Below, piece after piece: positions 24,027 through 38,296 of a stretch of DNA of 64,000 nucleotides (position 1 is the first letter of the stretch; each line of letters opens with the position of its first letter). A program made the position numbers and the translations under genes. This DNA is from Nereocystis luetkeana. Taxonomy: Eukaryota > Sar > Phaeophyceae > Laminariales > Laminariaceae. The stretch is taken from assembly GCA_031213475.1 (NCBI GenBank), contig JARUPZ010000020.1, forward strand, positions 9,165,562-9,229,561, in the 5' to 3' direction. The notes below the pieces were generated by a model. The model worked only from the letters and a program-made list of their open reading frames with translations, ran no database searches and was not told the origin of the DNA.

Positions 24027-24409
24027 AGTAATTTTGTAATTTTTAAAGTTATGGAGTTCACTGGAATTTTTTGCTATTATTGTGTACGATATTGTCTGAT
24101 ATTTCATATTTAACACTTAAGGTATGAGTCTTGTTCATGCATCCATATGACTGATTTTTCAATGTTACGGAGTCGTGACGTCCAGTTGTTTTTTTTACTG
24201 GCACCAAGATCCCAACGCATATTATTGGAATCACCAAGACATGCTAAAAATAACATAAAAATACACGAAGCAAAATACGAAGTACAACATACATATTGAC
24301 AACGCTGTAGCCACCCCTGGAGGCGACCTCCATATCATAGTGTGGAAACCTGAAGGGGCCGTGTTCTGTGTGTGGCCTCAACGCCCCAACGACATTACCC
24401 TCAATACGG

Positions 24410-24660
24410 ATGCCGTGAGTTCCTGTGGTGGCTAGTTCCCGCGAGAATAATTTCCCTTGGTGGCCAGTTCCCGCGGGACGTTTTCCCATGGTGGCCGGCG
24501 GTTCCGGTACAAAAAATCCCGTGAACTCACGTGGTGGCTAGTTGCCGCGGGAAGACTTCCCGTGGAGGCCAGTTCCCGTCCGAAAATTCCCGTAAAACTC
24601 CCGTGGTAGTTAATCCCGCAGGAACTGTTCCCAAGGCGACAAAAAAAAAAAGTTCCCCCG
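24410..24660. repeat. TTCCCGCGGG/GTGGTGGC repeat
   Basis: About seven degenerate 30-35-bp units with GTGGTGGCTAGTTCCCGCG. Related to the 23500-23830 block. Confidence 0.6.
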
Positions 24661-25075
24661 AGTAAGGTCCTGAAGAATCGTGTCGATTTGTCACGCTTGT
24701 TTGTACGGTTTCTTAGCTTTCCCATACTGTAGTTGTTCTGTCTCTATTGTCCCTAAACAAGTCTTACCAGTTCCGCTACGATAGGGCGAACAGCAAAACA
24801 AATTCTGCTATTATTGCTGATGCATTTTAAACAATAGCCCAACTTTGCTGAATGGTATGCCAGCGCATTAGTGTATAACCCCACGTGGGATCGTGTGTAA
24901 GGGAAGCGTGTTCGCTTCGCCCTCGTGTGCCTTCTTACAGTAGGGTTCGGCGCTGCTATCACACGGATTGGGCTTTTTTAAGCGGACTAGGTGTGTCGAT
25001 GGTGGCGGAGTTGGTGCTGCTGCTAGTGGCGGATGTTGGTGTTGGTGGTAGGATTGGTGTTGGTGATGATATTAG

Positions 25076-25270
<195 letters not shown>

Positions 25271-26256
25271 GTTTTCACCTGAGGCAAGAGACGCGGTTCG
25301 TCGCGTGTTCACCCCCAACTCGGCGGCTAGGCGATCACCACATCATCACGAAGAGCGACACCGACGATGATCGTGGCGGCGTTTTCAGAGGACCCCCCCC
25401 CCTATCAAACTGCCTTGACCAACGGTAGACCAACGGTACGTGTAGTAGGTAACTTGTTGGCGACACGGGGAGGGGTTTCTACGGCGAGAAGATCTAAACA
25501 CGACACTCGTGACAAAAAACGACCACCCCACCCCCGCGATAGGCGAGAAAGGTGTCGTCCACAATCACGACACAGTCTAGAAGTAATAGCTTCCGGCAGT
25601 CCGCACGATGAAACTCCTTGTTACATCCTAGAACATTCCGAGAAAATTCCCATGCTGCAGGAGTCAAGCAAGTTTGAACTCTTGTTGTGCAGGTCTCTTT
25701 GCCGCCGGAATATCCCGCGTGTCCTGGTTGATATGCTCATGCGCTGAGTTATAAGTACGTATAGTTTGTCTTCTGGTCATTTGTTAGCTGCCGCATGGTG
25801 GGACTCCGGGAAAGAGACTCCGCGGAGACGGTAAGCGGATATTCATCCCGAGCCAAGACCCTTCCAGCGGTGGTGGTAGCCGCGCAGCGCCAAGGGAATA
25901 GACACGCGATACGTAGGGACAAAACAAACGCTCGAAAAGCGACCCCGAGACATGAAAAAAAAAAACACAAATATACAAGCCTCTGTTTTTAGCACGGTCA
26001 GTAAGTTTCGAAAAGGTTTGGGAATTCTTAACGCGAACGACAAGAGAAAACCAATGCTTAGTATCATACGAAGTACTGCTTTTGGTTTCGAAGGAGCGAC
26101 GTTTCCCCAAGAGTTCCAAAAGGTTTTTTGAGATGTCTTGCGGAACTCGGGGCCCTTCGCTTCTACTTTTCCTGCGGGCGACTTCTTGCTGTGGTACTCT
26201 GACTCATGAATTAAAGTGGCCCTCTTCCCGCCCCACTTCCGATTCTTCTCGGCTAG

Positions 26257-26333
26257 GTCTTGGAGCAGGAAAACAAGGCGTTACTGGAGGCGAGGGCCGG
26301 CCTTTCTCGAAGAGAAGGGGCAAGAACGGAACG
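26257..26333 (+). CDS. Coiled-coil-gene exon
   Basis: A pyrimidine-rich acceptor ending TTCTCGGCTAG precedes VLEQENKALLEARAGLSRRE. The donor GTACGG gives phase 2, fitting the next exon. An alternative donor GTCAGT at 26340 gives phase 1 and would not fit. Confidence 0.68.
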
Positions 26334-29300
26334 GTACGGTCAGTTCGTTTCAGCTGATCAGGTTTTCCCATTTCCTCGGACGCATGTTTTTGCCTCGGAG
26401 GGGTAGAGCCTGATTTTTCCCTCTGAGGCTCCTTCCTCACTGGAGGAGCACTATACTGTTATTACGGGGGGGCATAGTCAATAGGACCGAATATTTGTTA
26501 GTAAAAATAGCCAATATATACTGGTATAGGTTTTTGTGTGTACCGTAGGTCCTATTTAATATATTCCCTCGTAGTAGTAAAGTCAGTACAGTAGTAATAA
26601 TTCACCTGGGAACTGATTTTTGAAAACAAATGATAGTGCAAAACCTGATGAATAGTATAGCTAGGAGAGGAGCTACGATAGAAGCAGTAGTTTTTAGACC
26701 AAACAATTTTTCTTTCTTTCTTTCTGCCCCGGAGAGCGAGAGGAAACCCCTGTCCACACTTTTTTCTCAAGTTCTCGTGTACCGGTTCGAACCCGGTTCG
26801 TTTCTTCCACCTTTGTCGGGCCTGTCTGTGACCGTCATTAAAATTCTGAACGTCCGGGCGCATTAAATTAATCCTCTTAGCACCGCAGTCCCGTTTTGGG
26901 GACGAAGTACTTGTAATTAGAGGAGTTAGTCCCCAAAACAGGACTGCACTCCTAAAAGGCTTAACCCTTTCAGGAGTGCAGTCCCGTTTTGGGGACGAGC
27001 CACTTTAATTACAAGTATTTTGTCCCCAAAACGGAACTACAGTCCCAAAAGGATGGACTCAGAATCGCTGGAACACTGCGAGTACTGTGTTAATGTTTTA
27101 CAATATTGATCGCGCAGCGTGATATAGCTAATACGGGGAACCATAATAAATAGGACCAAATATTCGTCGTAAAAATGGTAAAATATACAGGTTGTTGTGT
27201 GTACCGTAGGCCCTATTTACTATGGCCCCCCGTAATGGGGCTTTGGGAATGTTCGTCGGGTTGCGCTTTCAGCCTTTTCTCATGATCAGTTTTCGGGCGA
27301 GGTATAGAGCCTCGCTACCCCTGCCGAAGAATGCCTCCCCATACGCTTTGACTGCGGGAAAATATGTATATTTATAATTCCAACGATAAGGCATGCCTTG
27401 TTGAGGATAAGGCGTACCTTGTTGAGGACAAGGCATGCCTTGTTGAGGATAAAACCTGCCGTGATGGCGATAAAACATCCCTCATCGGGGAGTTCCTCAG
27501 TGCCCGTGAAGAGCAGCCCGTCAGCCAGAAAAGGTGTGGCGGTGTACTGTAGTTAGTGCAACGTACAGATTGTTTCTTCTAGTTTTTGCTTTCATTTTTT
27601 TTTTTTTTTCTCTTTCGATTCGTCTTCTTTGTTTCTGTTTTCTCTATTTCATAGAATGTGTATGGCGTGCCTGTCGTATCCAGTATGATGACATGGCATT
27701 ACATTGCCCACTGCTGTGCTTGCTGCGTACGTGGTAACGTACTGTAGTATCTCTGTGGCGTAGCTTTGTGGCCACAGAACTTGTATCTCTTCTAGGACTG
27801 AAGAATCGGCACGGACACTGGTTGTGCTGGATGTCGACGGATAGAAAGAACGGTTTAATGTGAAGAACACCCCCCCCCTGCTTTTGTTGCTCGCGTCCGC
27901 GGCGGACAGAGTTCTCGTCCGGCAGTATGTAAGACAAATCCATCGCATACGCGACCCGTCGATCCATGATTAGGCCTGCCTGCCCCTGCCTGCCCCACCT
28001 CTACACGTCATGATGTGAATTGTCGTGACACATCGATCCCGTTTTTAGGCCAGCGGGGCAACTCCGTCACGAGGAACGAATTCGAGGTCAATCGATCCAT
28101 TATTTTTCAGGTCTGCCGCACCTTTAATGCGGTTTAATTTAACACCGCGACAAAAACAAATCATGACCGATCGATTCAATTTTTGAGCCTGCGGCACCTC
28201 TTATCGTGAAGCGAAGTTCTCGTGTCGATGCACCCGTCAATCAGCCAAGCTGAGGTGCCATGTCGATGAGACATCGCCAGTCTCTACCAGCGATGTTGTG
28301 TGGGGGGGGTGCGGTTTGACCGCTTGACTGACCGCCCTCTGCACTAGAACGAGCTTAACAAGATGCTAGGGGACCGTGGTTTGACCCCTTGACTGACCGC
28401 CTCCTACACTAAAAATAGTTTACAGTATGCTAGGAGACAACGGTTTGACTCCTTGACTGACCGCCCCCTACACTAAACCTAGTATACAGTATGCTTGGAG
28501 ACCGCGGGTTGACCCCTTGACTGACCGCCCCTGGCACTAGTATTTTTAAGCTCGAACAATGAGACAGGGCGGTCAAGGAGGCAACGGTTTGACTCCTTGA
28601 CTGACCGCCCCTACACTAAACCTAGTATACAGTATGCTAGGAGACCGCGGGTTGACCCCTTTACTGACCGCCCCCTGCCCTAGTATTTTTAGGCTCGGAA
28701 GGAGACAGGACGTGGAAATTGAGAGCGAGGGGTGTAGGACGCCGTGCTGGAAACGGACTCGTACATCAACCTCAGCTCGGTCACCCCCAAGCTGCAAGAT
28801 ATCGTTGACCACGCCAGCTTGATCTCCTGATGTCGGGGGCAACCCCGCAGCTGTCCGCGCAGCCCGAACTTGCGTGTACGGCAGGATTTTTTTTTGTATC
28901 AGGCGGATGATCGATCCCAAGCCCTGTTCATCACGGAAATCGGCTCTCAAAGACAAGAAAAGTTCTTATTACCGGGGGGACCATAGTTAATAGGACCAAA
29001 TATTGTTAGTAAAAATGGTTAAATACATAGTTTTTTATGTATACCATAGGTCCTGTTAACTATGGTCCCCCGTAATAGTATTATACTACACATGCGGGCC
29101 GCAGAAAATGGGCTTAATCCATTGCAAAGCTTCGGACTCGCACTCGTCCTCTGTATGGCAGGATAGTTTGTACTGTAGTATCTGGCCGGTGACCGCACCC
29201 ACCCACTCTTCATCAAGGAAGACACCCCCATCGACCCATCGACAGGTAGCGGTGATGCGCCTGATACACAGTACACCCTGCCATATAGGCTGTCTTAACG

Positions 29301-32300
29301 TATTTTGGGGAGGGGCTGTGATATGGTCTGCTGTCTTGACGTATTATGGGGGTCCGAAACAATGTTGTTTAACAACACATAATACCCATTTTAGCGACCC
29401 CAACAAGAGAGGCGTTCGGGGGGGGGGGTGCACTCGCTATCATGCATGGCCGTAGTCGTATGACCATAGACCCTTGGGGGGGGGGGTTAGACTAAAACCA
29501 AGCAATACCCAAATCTGAAAACAAGCATTCGCCTTTCGTAAGTTCGTCTAGAAATTCCAAGGCAATGGTTTGTTTTTCGTTTTTTTACACTGGCAAGGAG
29601 TGTACCAGATCGTTTTATCTTTTTGTCGAGCACCCTTGCTTGGCACGACCAAAAGTGAACTGTCTTCTATTACGGGTGGCCATAGTTAATAGGACCTATG
29701 ATATACATAAAAACCTATACTTTAACCATTTTTACTAACAATATTTGGTCCTATTAACTGTGGTCCCCCGTAGTGAAGCATATTGTTGCTGTTTCTTTTT
29801 GCCGTAGAGGCTCATGAAAGCATCCGTCGTCGCGGCACTCTCGAGGCACTTCATTCTTCAGCGGCGTTTTTTTGGGGGGGGGGGGGGGGCAAGAGTTCTC
29901 TCTTTAACGCGAGTTCCGAGAAGAGGACCGGCCGCGTTAGTCGTGGGGCTCGCCTTGGAGCTCTGTGCTCTCACCTTCGAGGAAAATATGTTCCCACCAC
30001 TAGAGTCCATTGGCCTCGTACGCGTATCAAAAGTGCTGCGTACCCCTGGCCCAGAGCAGTGGTACTATTACTATTTTGTAGCACCCCGATAACCACGATA
30101 GTGAGGAGTGTGTTCTCGAAGGCTGTCAGCTGGGGCCGACTACACCATACAAGTTCGCCGACTAGTCGACTGGTTGGCTTGCTGGTTCGATCGTTCGTCT
30201 CCAGGCGTGGGGGGTTTCTTTGCGGCTGTGGGGGGGAGGCTTTCTGTAGGTCGCCGACTGCAGCATTTCATATATATATACATGCAATGGTTGCACACAA
30301 GCGCCCATAAGTGTATGGAACATTATCCTTCTCCTTTTCCTCAGACGATGCTGGGTAACGATGTTGCGCTGACCAGTTCCGCCGCACGCGTCCACTCTGC
30401 GTAGAAAGAAAAATCGCTAAAAAGGCATGCGTCAGAATGGAACTCATGACGTCTTTGCCGATTTCAACACAATCGCTTTGTGTAGATGCCGGTGCATAAA
30501 CTTAAGTTCTCTTCACAAAACACGCCTCTCTGAAAGTCCATCCCCTGATGAACATGCGAACTCAAGGGAACTCTTGGTGCTACACCTCTTTCATAGTATT
30601 ACGGGGGACCATAGTTAATAGGACCTGTGGTATACATTAAAACCTATATATTTAACCATTTATAATAACAATATCTGGTCCTATTAACTATGCCCCCCCG
30701 TAGTAGTCGTTTTCCCCATGTATACGATCGTGCACAAACTCGTTCTTCTTCACATCTCTACTCCTCCAACACACCGCTCCCCGAGAAGCTAGGGTTTGCT
30801 GGTGGTATGCTCCTTTCATGTCGCTTTCCTTACGGAAAACAAGAGTGCATCAGCCCGTTCTTCTTCTTTAAAAACAGCCCCCTCTCATAAGCCAATCCCT
30901 GAAAAGCATGCTAACTCAGGGGAACTGCTGATATTAGGATTATTTCACAATATCACGGGGGACCATAGTTAATAGGACCTATGGTATACATAAAACCTCT
31001 ATGTTTAACCATTTTTACTAACAATATTTGGTCCTATTAACTATGGTCCCCCGTAATAGTTGTCTTCTTCACACAAACTCCCCCCTTTCATCACCCGCCC
31101 CCTGAAAAACATGCGAACTCAAGGGAACTCCTGGAGCTGAGCGATCGCCTCACGAACGATGGGCGAGACGCTCTGGCCGCCCTCCAGCTCGAGCTTGAGT
31201 CGGACGCCGAGATGCAGCTGGCCGCTGAGCGGCGAAGGTTGAAAGAAGGACTGGCTTGTGAGTTGACGTGCTTCCATATCTTGTATCAAGATCTTGTATC
31301 CATGCTTTGTGTCCGTATCTTGTATCCGTATACTTCATGCATCTATTGCATTCGTATATTGTACCCATATCTTGCTATATTGTAACCATATCCTGTATCC
31401 ATACATTATATCTATATCTTGTACCTGGTATCTATATTTTTTATCCATAGCATCCATCGATATCTTGTATCGATACCAGGGTATCTTATATTAGTATCTT
31501 GCACGCTGGTTGCGTATTTCTATTGTTGTCTGAGGCGTCAGTATATCTGACCCTTGGGACGTACGTACGCTGATTATAACGTCCCTTTTGAAGTCTGAGG
31601 TGTACGGTTTGCTCCAAAGGTTATGTGTGTGTGTGTTTTTTTCAAGTTTTTTTGTTCCGTACGAGAAAAAAACGCAGCGAGAAATCCTTCACAAGGTTTT
31701 GGCACAACACCCGTTTTAACCCACGCTGCGTTTTTTCTTGCCTCAGGTGCGCTGGAGGGGGAGCGAAAGCGCCTGACAGTTGAGCGGAGGCTCAGGATCA
31801 TCGATGCCCAAGAAGCCAGCGGGTGCGTGAGATGCGAGGATTCAAGGACACCTCGGTGGCACGCTGTTTCAGTAATGCCATCCTTGGCATAGAAACCCCG
31901 TTACCCAGTATCCTCCACCTTATACTATTACGGGGGGCGACAGCAATCAGATTCTGGACGGAAATATAGGGACCGATTGGTACTAACATTAATGTAGAAA
32001 AATCGTTATATTTGCGCCCTGGGTGGTACGTACGCTTTTTTCATCCTTTTTTACCGAAGTGGGGTGCTTGATTTATGAGCATCCCGTTACCCGCTAACAA
32101 ATGTGGTCTTATATCTAACATGGTTTTAGTTTTTAATGCAGAAGATATGATCCCATATAAATGCCATGTGTGTGTTTTGTCACTTGACCAAAAGTCGATT
32201 CACCTGGTCTTGTCTCCCGTAAAAAAAAATTGAAACGGATGATGGCCTAAAACAAATTCGAGTACCCCACTGCATTTGCTGTTATTCCATTTTCAATCTG

Positions 32301-33455
32301 ACAATGTACAGCGATCGATCATAAGCCCATTTTAATAACGTTTGGTTATGATAACTGTGGTTTGGTTCCCCCGTCAATAGACTTTCTTTTACGGGGGACC
32401 ATACAGCATTAAATAGGACCAAACGTTGTTAGCAAAAACAAGAACGAAATCAAAATAGGTTAATATATTCAGTTTTTTGTGTACCGTGGGTCCTATTTAC
32501 TATGGTCCCCCGTGATAGCACTCAGAATTTTTTTTGTGTACCGTAGGTCCTATTTACTATGGTCCCCCGTGATAGCACTCAGAAGTAGGCCACGAAAAAA
32601 AGAGAGAAACCGCACCCCACTCCTACTCCTACAAGGGTCAAAAACAAAAAAAAAACAAAAACAGTCAGGACGAAGCTAAACACGATCGCACTTTTTTTTC
32701 ACGGTTGCTTCCCGCTTATTCGAGAAAATGGTTGACACACACTGCGCACGAGACGAATAGAACTGCTTGTTAATAGCCCTAACCCAAACCCTGGGCCAAT
32801 CAGATCAACCCTCGCCCTGATCCTGAGCCAATCAGAGCAACCAAACCTCGAATAAGTGGTAAGCTCTACTACCTGTTTTGTTTTTGTTAGCTCGGTTTTA
32901 GTATGTAACCCCTTCGCCCTATCTGGGGCTCAAAAAGAAAAAGCTGAACTGGTACCTGTTACGGGGGACCATCGTTAATAGGATCCATGGCATACATAAA
33001 AACCTACCTGGTATATATTTAACCATTTTTACTGACAATATTTGGTCCTATTTACTATGGTCACCCGTAATAGTAACGATATTGTTTCTCGTGTACCCGT
33101 CGTTGCACCTCTGCTGTGCTCACAACGTCAAGGTCTGTGCGCGATCGGGTTTCAAACCGTGCACAGCACGGTGCGATACCCGGCAGCCTGTAGCAAAGGC
33201 ATACCTGGTACCTGGTACGGCGTTTATACGGTACCGGACAGCCGACAGCAGTATACTGGTATAGCACAGCAGTACGAAACCATAAGATACTCAATTTTTT
33301 CGGCCGTGTTTGGCACATCCATTGATGCCATTAATAGTGGGGTGCTGTGGGTCTAGCTGTAGAGCAAGGCCAGGAAACAAATCGCGCCTGAACTGATTGT
33401 TCAAGACAGCAACACGCCAAATTCAACTATTTCTACGTGCCCCCCCCCCCCCCCC

Positions 33456-33506
<51 letters not shown>

Positions 33507-36500
33507 TCTCTCTCTCTCTTCCCCCCCCCCCCCCCCCCCCCCCGCCTCCCTCCGCTTTCCCTCCCCCACCTTTCTCTTTCTTTCTCCGATGCCGATTTTC
33601 AACTCGAAAGGCGGGCATGGTCTGAGCGAGCGGTGGCGATCGACGAAAAGGTCGAGCGGTGCAACTCCGAGCGACGGCACGAGGCCGTCCGATTGTTGGA
33701 CGCGGCCGCGGGGCGGGCCAGGTCCAAGTTGAAGGCCCTCCTCTCCGTGAGCCATCCACCGCTCCATCACCAGCGGAGCACAGCGCGCGATTGACGCCTT
33801 GATCGTGGCACCTTTCTTTCATCATGGGGACTGCCCCGCGCGTCTTTTTTCGGAAGGGGGGGGGGGGGGGGCAAAGTGCTTAGAATTAGCGCGGAAACGA
33901 AATTTTAAAGCCGCCGTAGAAAAGAAGGTTAAGACTTTCTCCTTGTTTTTTTTTTAATCAACATCCTCCTGAGGGGAAAACTCGGCCACTATTAGTAGAG
34001 TAAATAGGACCTACGGTACACACAAAAACCTATAGATTTATCTATTTTTACTAACAATATTTGGTCCTATTTACTATGGTCCCTCGCAATCGCACGCCAC
34101 AGGCGCAACGTTGACCCTACCCGTATGACAGATACGCTGATGGGGTGCCCAGCCTGCCCCCAGGCGGCTGGTGACAGCGAAAAAGTCGTCAACCATTGTT
34201 TGTGGTCGCTAACGTTTTATCACCTGAAGGGTGAAGCTGTTTTCTTTTGTGCGGCCAGGCTCAAAATCCTGGTGTGGGGCAGGGCCGTGTGTCCCACTTC
34301 TACACGAGCTTCATACGTACACATTGTTGATAAAAAAAACAAAACAAAACAAAAAGTACTCTTTTTGTGTTTCGATACAAACAAACAAAAAAAAAATGCC
34401 GAGAGAAAAAACTTTCATCATCTATCTCCCAATTTCTGGAAGTCGTTGTATGTCGCGCGTATGTATACGGTAGTTCGAAGTGCCTGGTCGGTGAAAACCC
34501 GACCTGACTCAGTCCCCCCCCTATGTTCATACGACTACGGACCCGTTCTCCGACAGAGGTAGCACATTTCCGCTATTTCGTTTCCGAAAAGATGGGGTTC
34601 CTTGAGCCCAAATCGTCGTAACGTCAATCTTGATTTCGAAAAAAAAAGTTGTTTTAGACTCGGGGTCATGGGGTTTCTTCGCCGCGATGCGATTTGATTT
34701 TTGCCGAAGTCAGTTTTCGGGTGAGGTATGGAGCTCCCTCCTCAAGTGAGGAGCCTCAGAAAAATTAGGATGCACCCCTATCGTAGAACGCCTCTACGGC
34801 CATGCACGACAGCCCCGGTTCCCTCCCTCGTCGCGTTTCCCGGCGCTCCTTTCTTCCCCTTTCGAAGGCCCAAGAGGAGCGAGGACTGGAAGAAATAAAA
34901 TGTGCGAGTGCCACCGCGAGGAAGGCGTTGGTGAAGCACCTCAGAAAGAACTGGGAACGGGACTGCCTCAAGGAGCTCAGCGCCCTCGCGCACAGCACTA
35001 GGTACGCACGCGGGAATGCGTGACACGGATGGTGGGAACGAACATTCCGCACATTGGACAGGTGATCTATAGATAGATCATGCTCTAGATGATCTCGGTC
35101 CTCACCTGCAGTTGTGAAAGGTTGTGGAGGATCTGCATAGTACAGATCCATGGAAGGAAACATGAGCTAGATCGTGCAGATTATATGGGTCCCAACCCGG
35201 CAACATGAGCTAGATCATACTGATCATACAGATCGTACAGATCAGGGATACATCTGCCCTGAAATATCTGGATAATGAACTGGGAATGAACTGGGAATGA
35301 TATGTACATGATATGTAGATGATCTGCAGATGATCTGTCCGAGGTGTGACGCATTTGACATTCTGCGGAAATGATTCGCTCCCCCCGCCCCCCCCCCCCC
35401 CCAGCAATGCATGCCTGGTCGGTCAAAACCCGACGTGCTCCGTCCCGGCATCATAGGGATCCGGGGGTCTATGCTCATACGACTACGGCCATGCTTGATA
35501 CGAGCACACCCCCCACCCCCCCACCCCGATACCTTCGCTTCTACTCGCTGTCGGCGTGCCGAGCTGTCAGTACGCTGGCCAGCACGCCTTGGGTCGCTTT
35601 GAAACGAGGCAACGCGGTTGGTGTACACAAAAACACGTGGATATCTGCTCAAACTTTCCACTTGGCCGTCCCTGTTGGTGACCTCTACACAGAAAGAAAA
35701 ACGACGCATGGCTGCGCTTGGTCAGCCGCGACATTCGAGTTGCCCTCGGAGAAGGAACGGGGTACGGAGAGGGATCTGTCGCGCCAGCGCTTCAGCTGAG
35801 GTGGGGAATCGTCTGCCGCCGTTCGAGGGGGGCGGTCGGGGTTCCGCCTCCTCGTAAGAGCTGCGCTTATCGAACAGATCATATCAGATCCCGCTGCCAT
35901 GATCTAGATCTTTCGCCACACATCGGACGAGATCGGATCAGATCTCAGATCAGATTCCCGTTCCATATCTACAGTAGATATTTCATACATCGGATATATC
36001 AGATCTTCGTTTTTGTGATCTCGTAGATATTTTCACTTTTTATTGGACAGATCAGGTCCCCATTTCACGAGCTAGATCTTTCGCCACACATTATTATACA
36101 GATCGCATCTCAGATAAGATCTCCTGTTTCATTTTCTAGGTATTTCAAACGTTGAACAAGTCAGATCTTCGTTTCATGATCCAGATATTTTTTCACTCAT
36201 ATATCGGTCATCCCAGATCCCCATTTCATGATCCAGGTAGATATGTTTCACTTGTCGGACGGGTCAGATCTTCGTTTCACGAGCTAGATCTTTCGCCACA
36301 CAATATACAGATCATATCGCAGATCAGATCCCCATGTCATGATCTAGATCTTTCAAACATCGGAAACATCAGATCCCCAGCTCTTGGTCTAATGTAGATA
36401 TTTCGGGATGAATAGATAGATAGATACCGGTAGATAGATAGATATATCCCTGACTTACATGAAAACGTTGCTTCGGCTAACGTGGAGAACATTGGTGCTC

Positions 36501-38261
36501 GAGAGAGAAAGAGAGAGAGAGAGTCGGTTAGGGTGTTGCCTCCCCCTTAAGATTGACAGGGACGGACATCACGGAACGAATTATTAATTTTCCCTTCGAG
36601 GGTTTTTCTCGTGAGGCGATCCATTTTCCTGAGGTCTTTATTTTGCAGGTCCAGAGTTATTGGAGCCCGATCTTGTGACGAACAACTATTGCGGGGGACC
36701 ATATTAAATAGGACCTGCGGTTCACACAAAAAACAATATATTTCGCTATTTTTTCTAACAATATTTGGTCCTATTTATTATGTTCCCCCGTAACAGATTG
36801 TGGCGATGAGTTCTTTGTGAGAGCAAACAACAAGAGATGGCTCTCCCGGGCGGCTGTCCCCACCGCACCTGCCCCTCTCGGGGGTCAGTCAGGTCGGGTC
36901 AACGTGCCCAGACGCCAGTAGTAGCAACCGCAGCCTGCTGTGGGTTATAAATTGATACATGGGTGTGTCGGTTATCTTAAGCTTTATTTTTACCAATCAA
37001 TCCGCCGGAGGATAAAATATATTAGGATGTTAAAAAAAACAACAACAACAACTTTGTAGTGCTGTTTTTGTTTGTTTGTGGGCATCGTCAGGGCGGTGGA
37101 GGCATCCGAGGACTGCGAGCGACTCGGCCGGCGGCTCGTGGACGTGGTTCAGGATGAGGCAAGAATGAGGCTTCTGGAGAGGTAAGGCGTTCGTTCACAG
37201 CGGTCGGAGTGTGGCGGGATAGTGGGTTTCTTTTTGAGACCTCTGTATGGTACAGCAGCAGTATTGCGGGGGGGGGCATAGTAAGTAGGACCTGCGGTAC
37301 GCACAAAAACCTGTATATTTTGCCCTTTTTTTTACTAACAATATGTGGTCCTATTTACTATGGCCCCCGCGTATTGATATTGATAGTGGTTACGACTTGG
37401 GGCTCAGCCATGCCGAAGTGGTTGCTAGAACTCACTCCAAAGATGCTGCTGTACGAGGGGACCCCGGTTTGACCCCTTTCGACTGCTTTGACTGACCGAC
37501 GATGACTGACCGACGACCCCTACACTAAAGATAGCGTGTTGCGGCCAGCCGAGGCCTTGATGCGCCCAGAAAAGACCGGCAAAATTATACCAACCTGGCC
37601 GTTAACATAGTGCACGTTTGATTTCCACACGAGACTGCAAAAAAAGCGACTTATATTCCAAGAAAAAATGCCAGAGGGGTAAGCGTCTTTGCTGAAGGTC
37701 GGATACCCACTCTCTCCTCCGAAAACACAAGGACCATTTAGATGGAATATTGACATACGAACGCCGGCGTCCCCGGTGGCTTGGCAGGTGACCCGCGTGC
37801 CTACCAATATCAATTTGGCGGGTTCGAGTCTCACCGAGTGCAAACTCGTGGGAAATTTTCTTGCTTAAAAAATGAATACCAGGTAGCGGAAAGCGCGAGA
37901 GCGTGAGTTCGCAGCTAAAATCGATGAAAATCGACGAGCAGTGGGAATGCTGAACCCTATGCGCGATAAGAATGAAGACACGTACCGGGGGGGGGGGGGA
38001 GAAGGGACGACACCTGTGTCTATGGCTTGTCCAGAAGAAAATCACTGAGGGTAAAACCTGACGGCTTGTCCAGAAGCACGCTAGGGGTAAAACCCCATGA
38101 TATGAGTCAAGCTGGAAAGTAAAAGTAATACAAAAATTGATGATGAAAAAAAAACGGTTTTTTAATGTTTTTAGACTGAATAGTTGGTATTGTGTAAGAG
38201 ACGAGGCGGAATCCACCCTCCACATTGTGTATACCTGGTATATATAGCCGGATAGCTATAC

Positions 38262-38296
<35 letters not shown>

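Noticed and set aside
37740..37845. tRNA-like sequence with GGCGGGTTCGAGTCTCACC
   Set aside because: It resembles a B-box/T-arm, but the T stem has a C/A mismatch, the 3' CGAGTGC has no complementary 5' acceptor strand, and no anticodon arm can be drawn.
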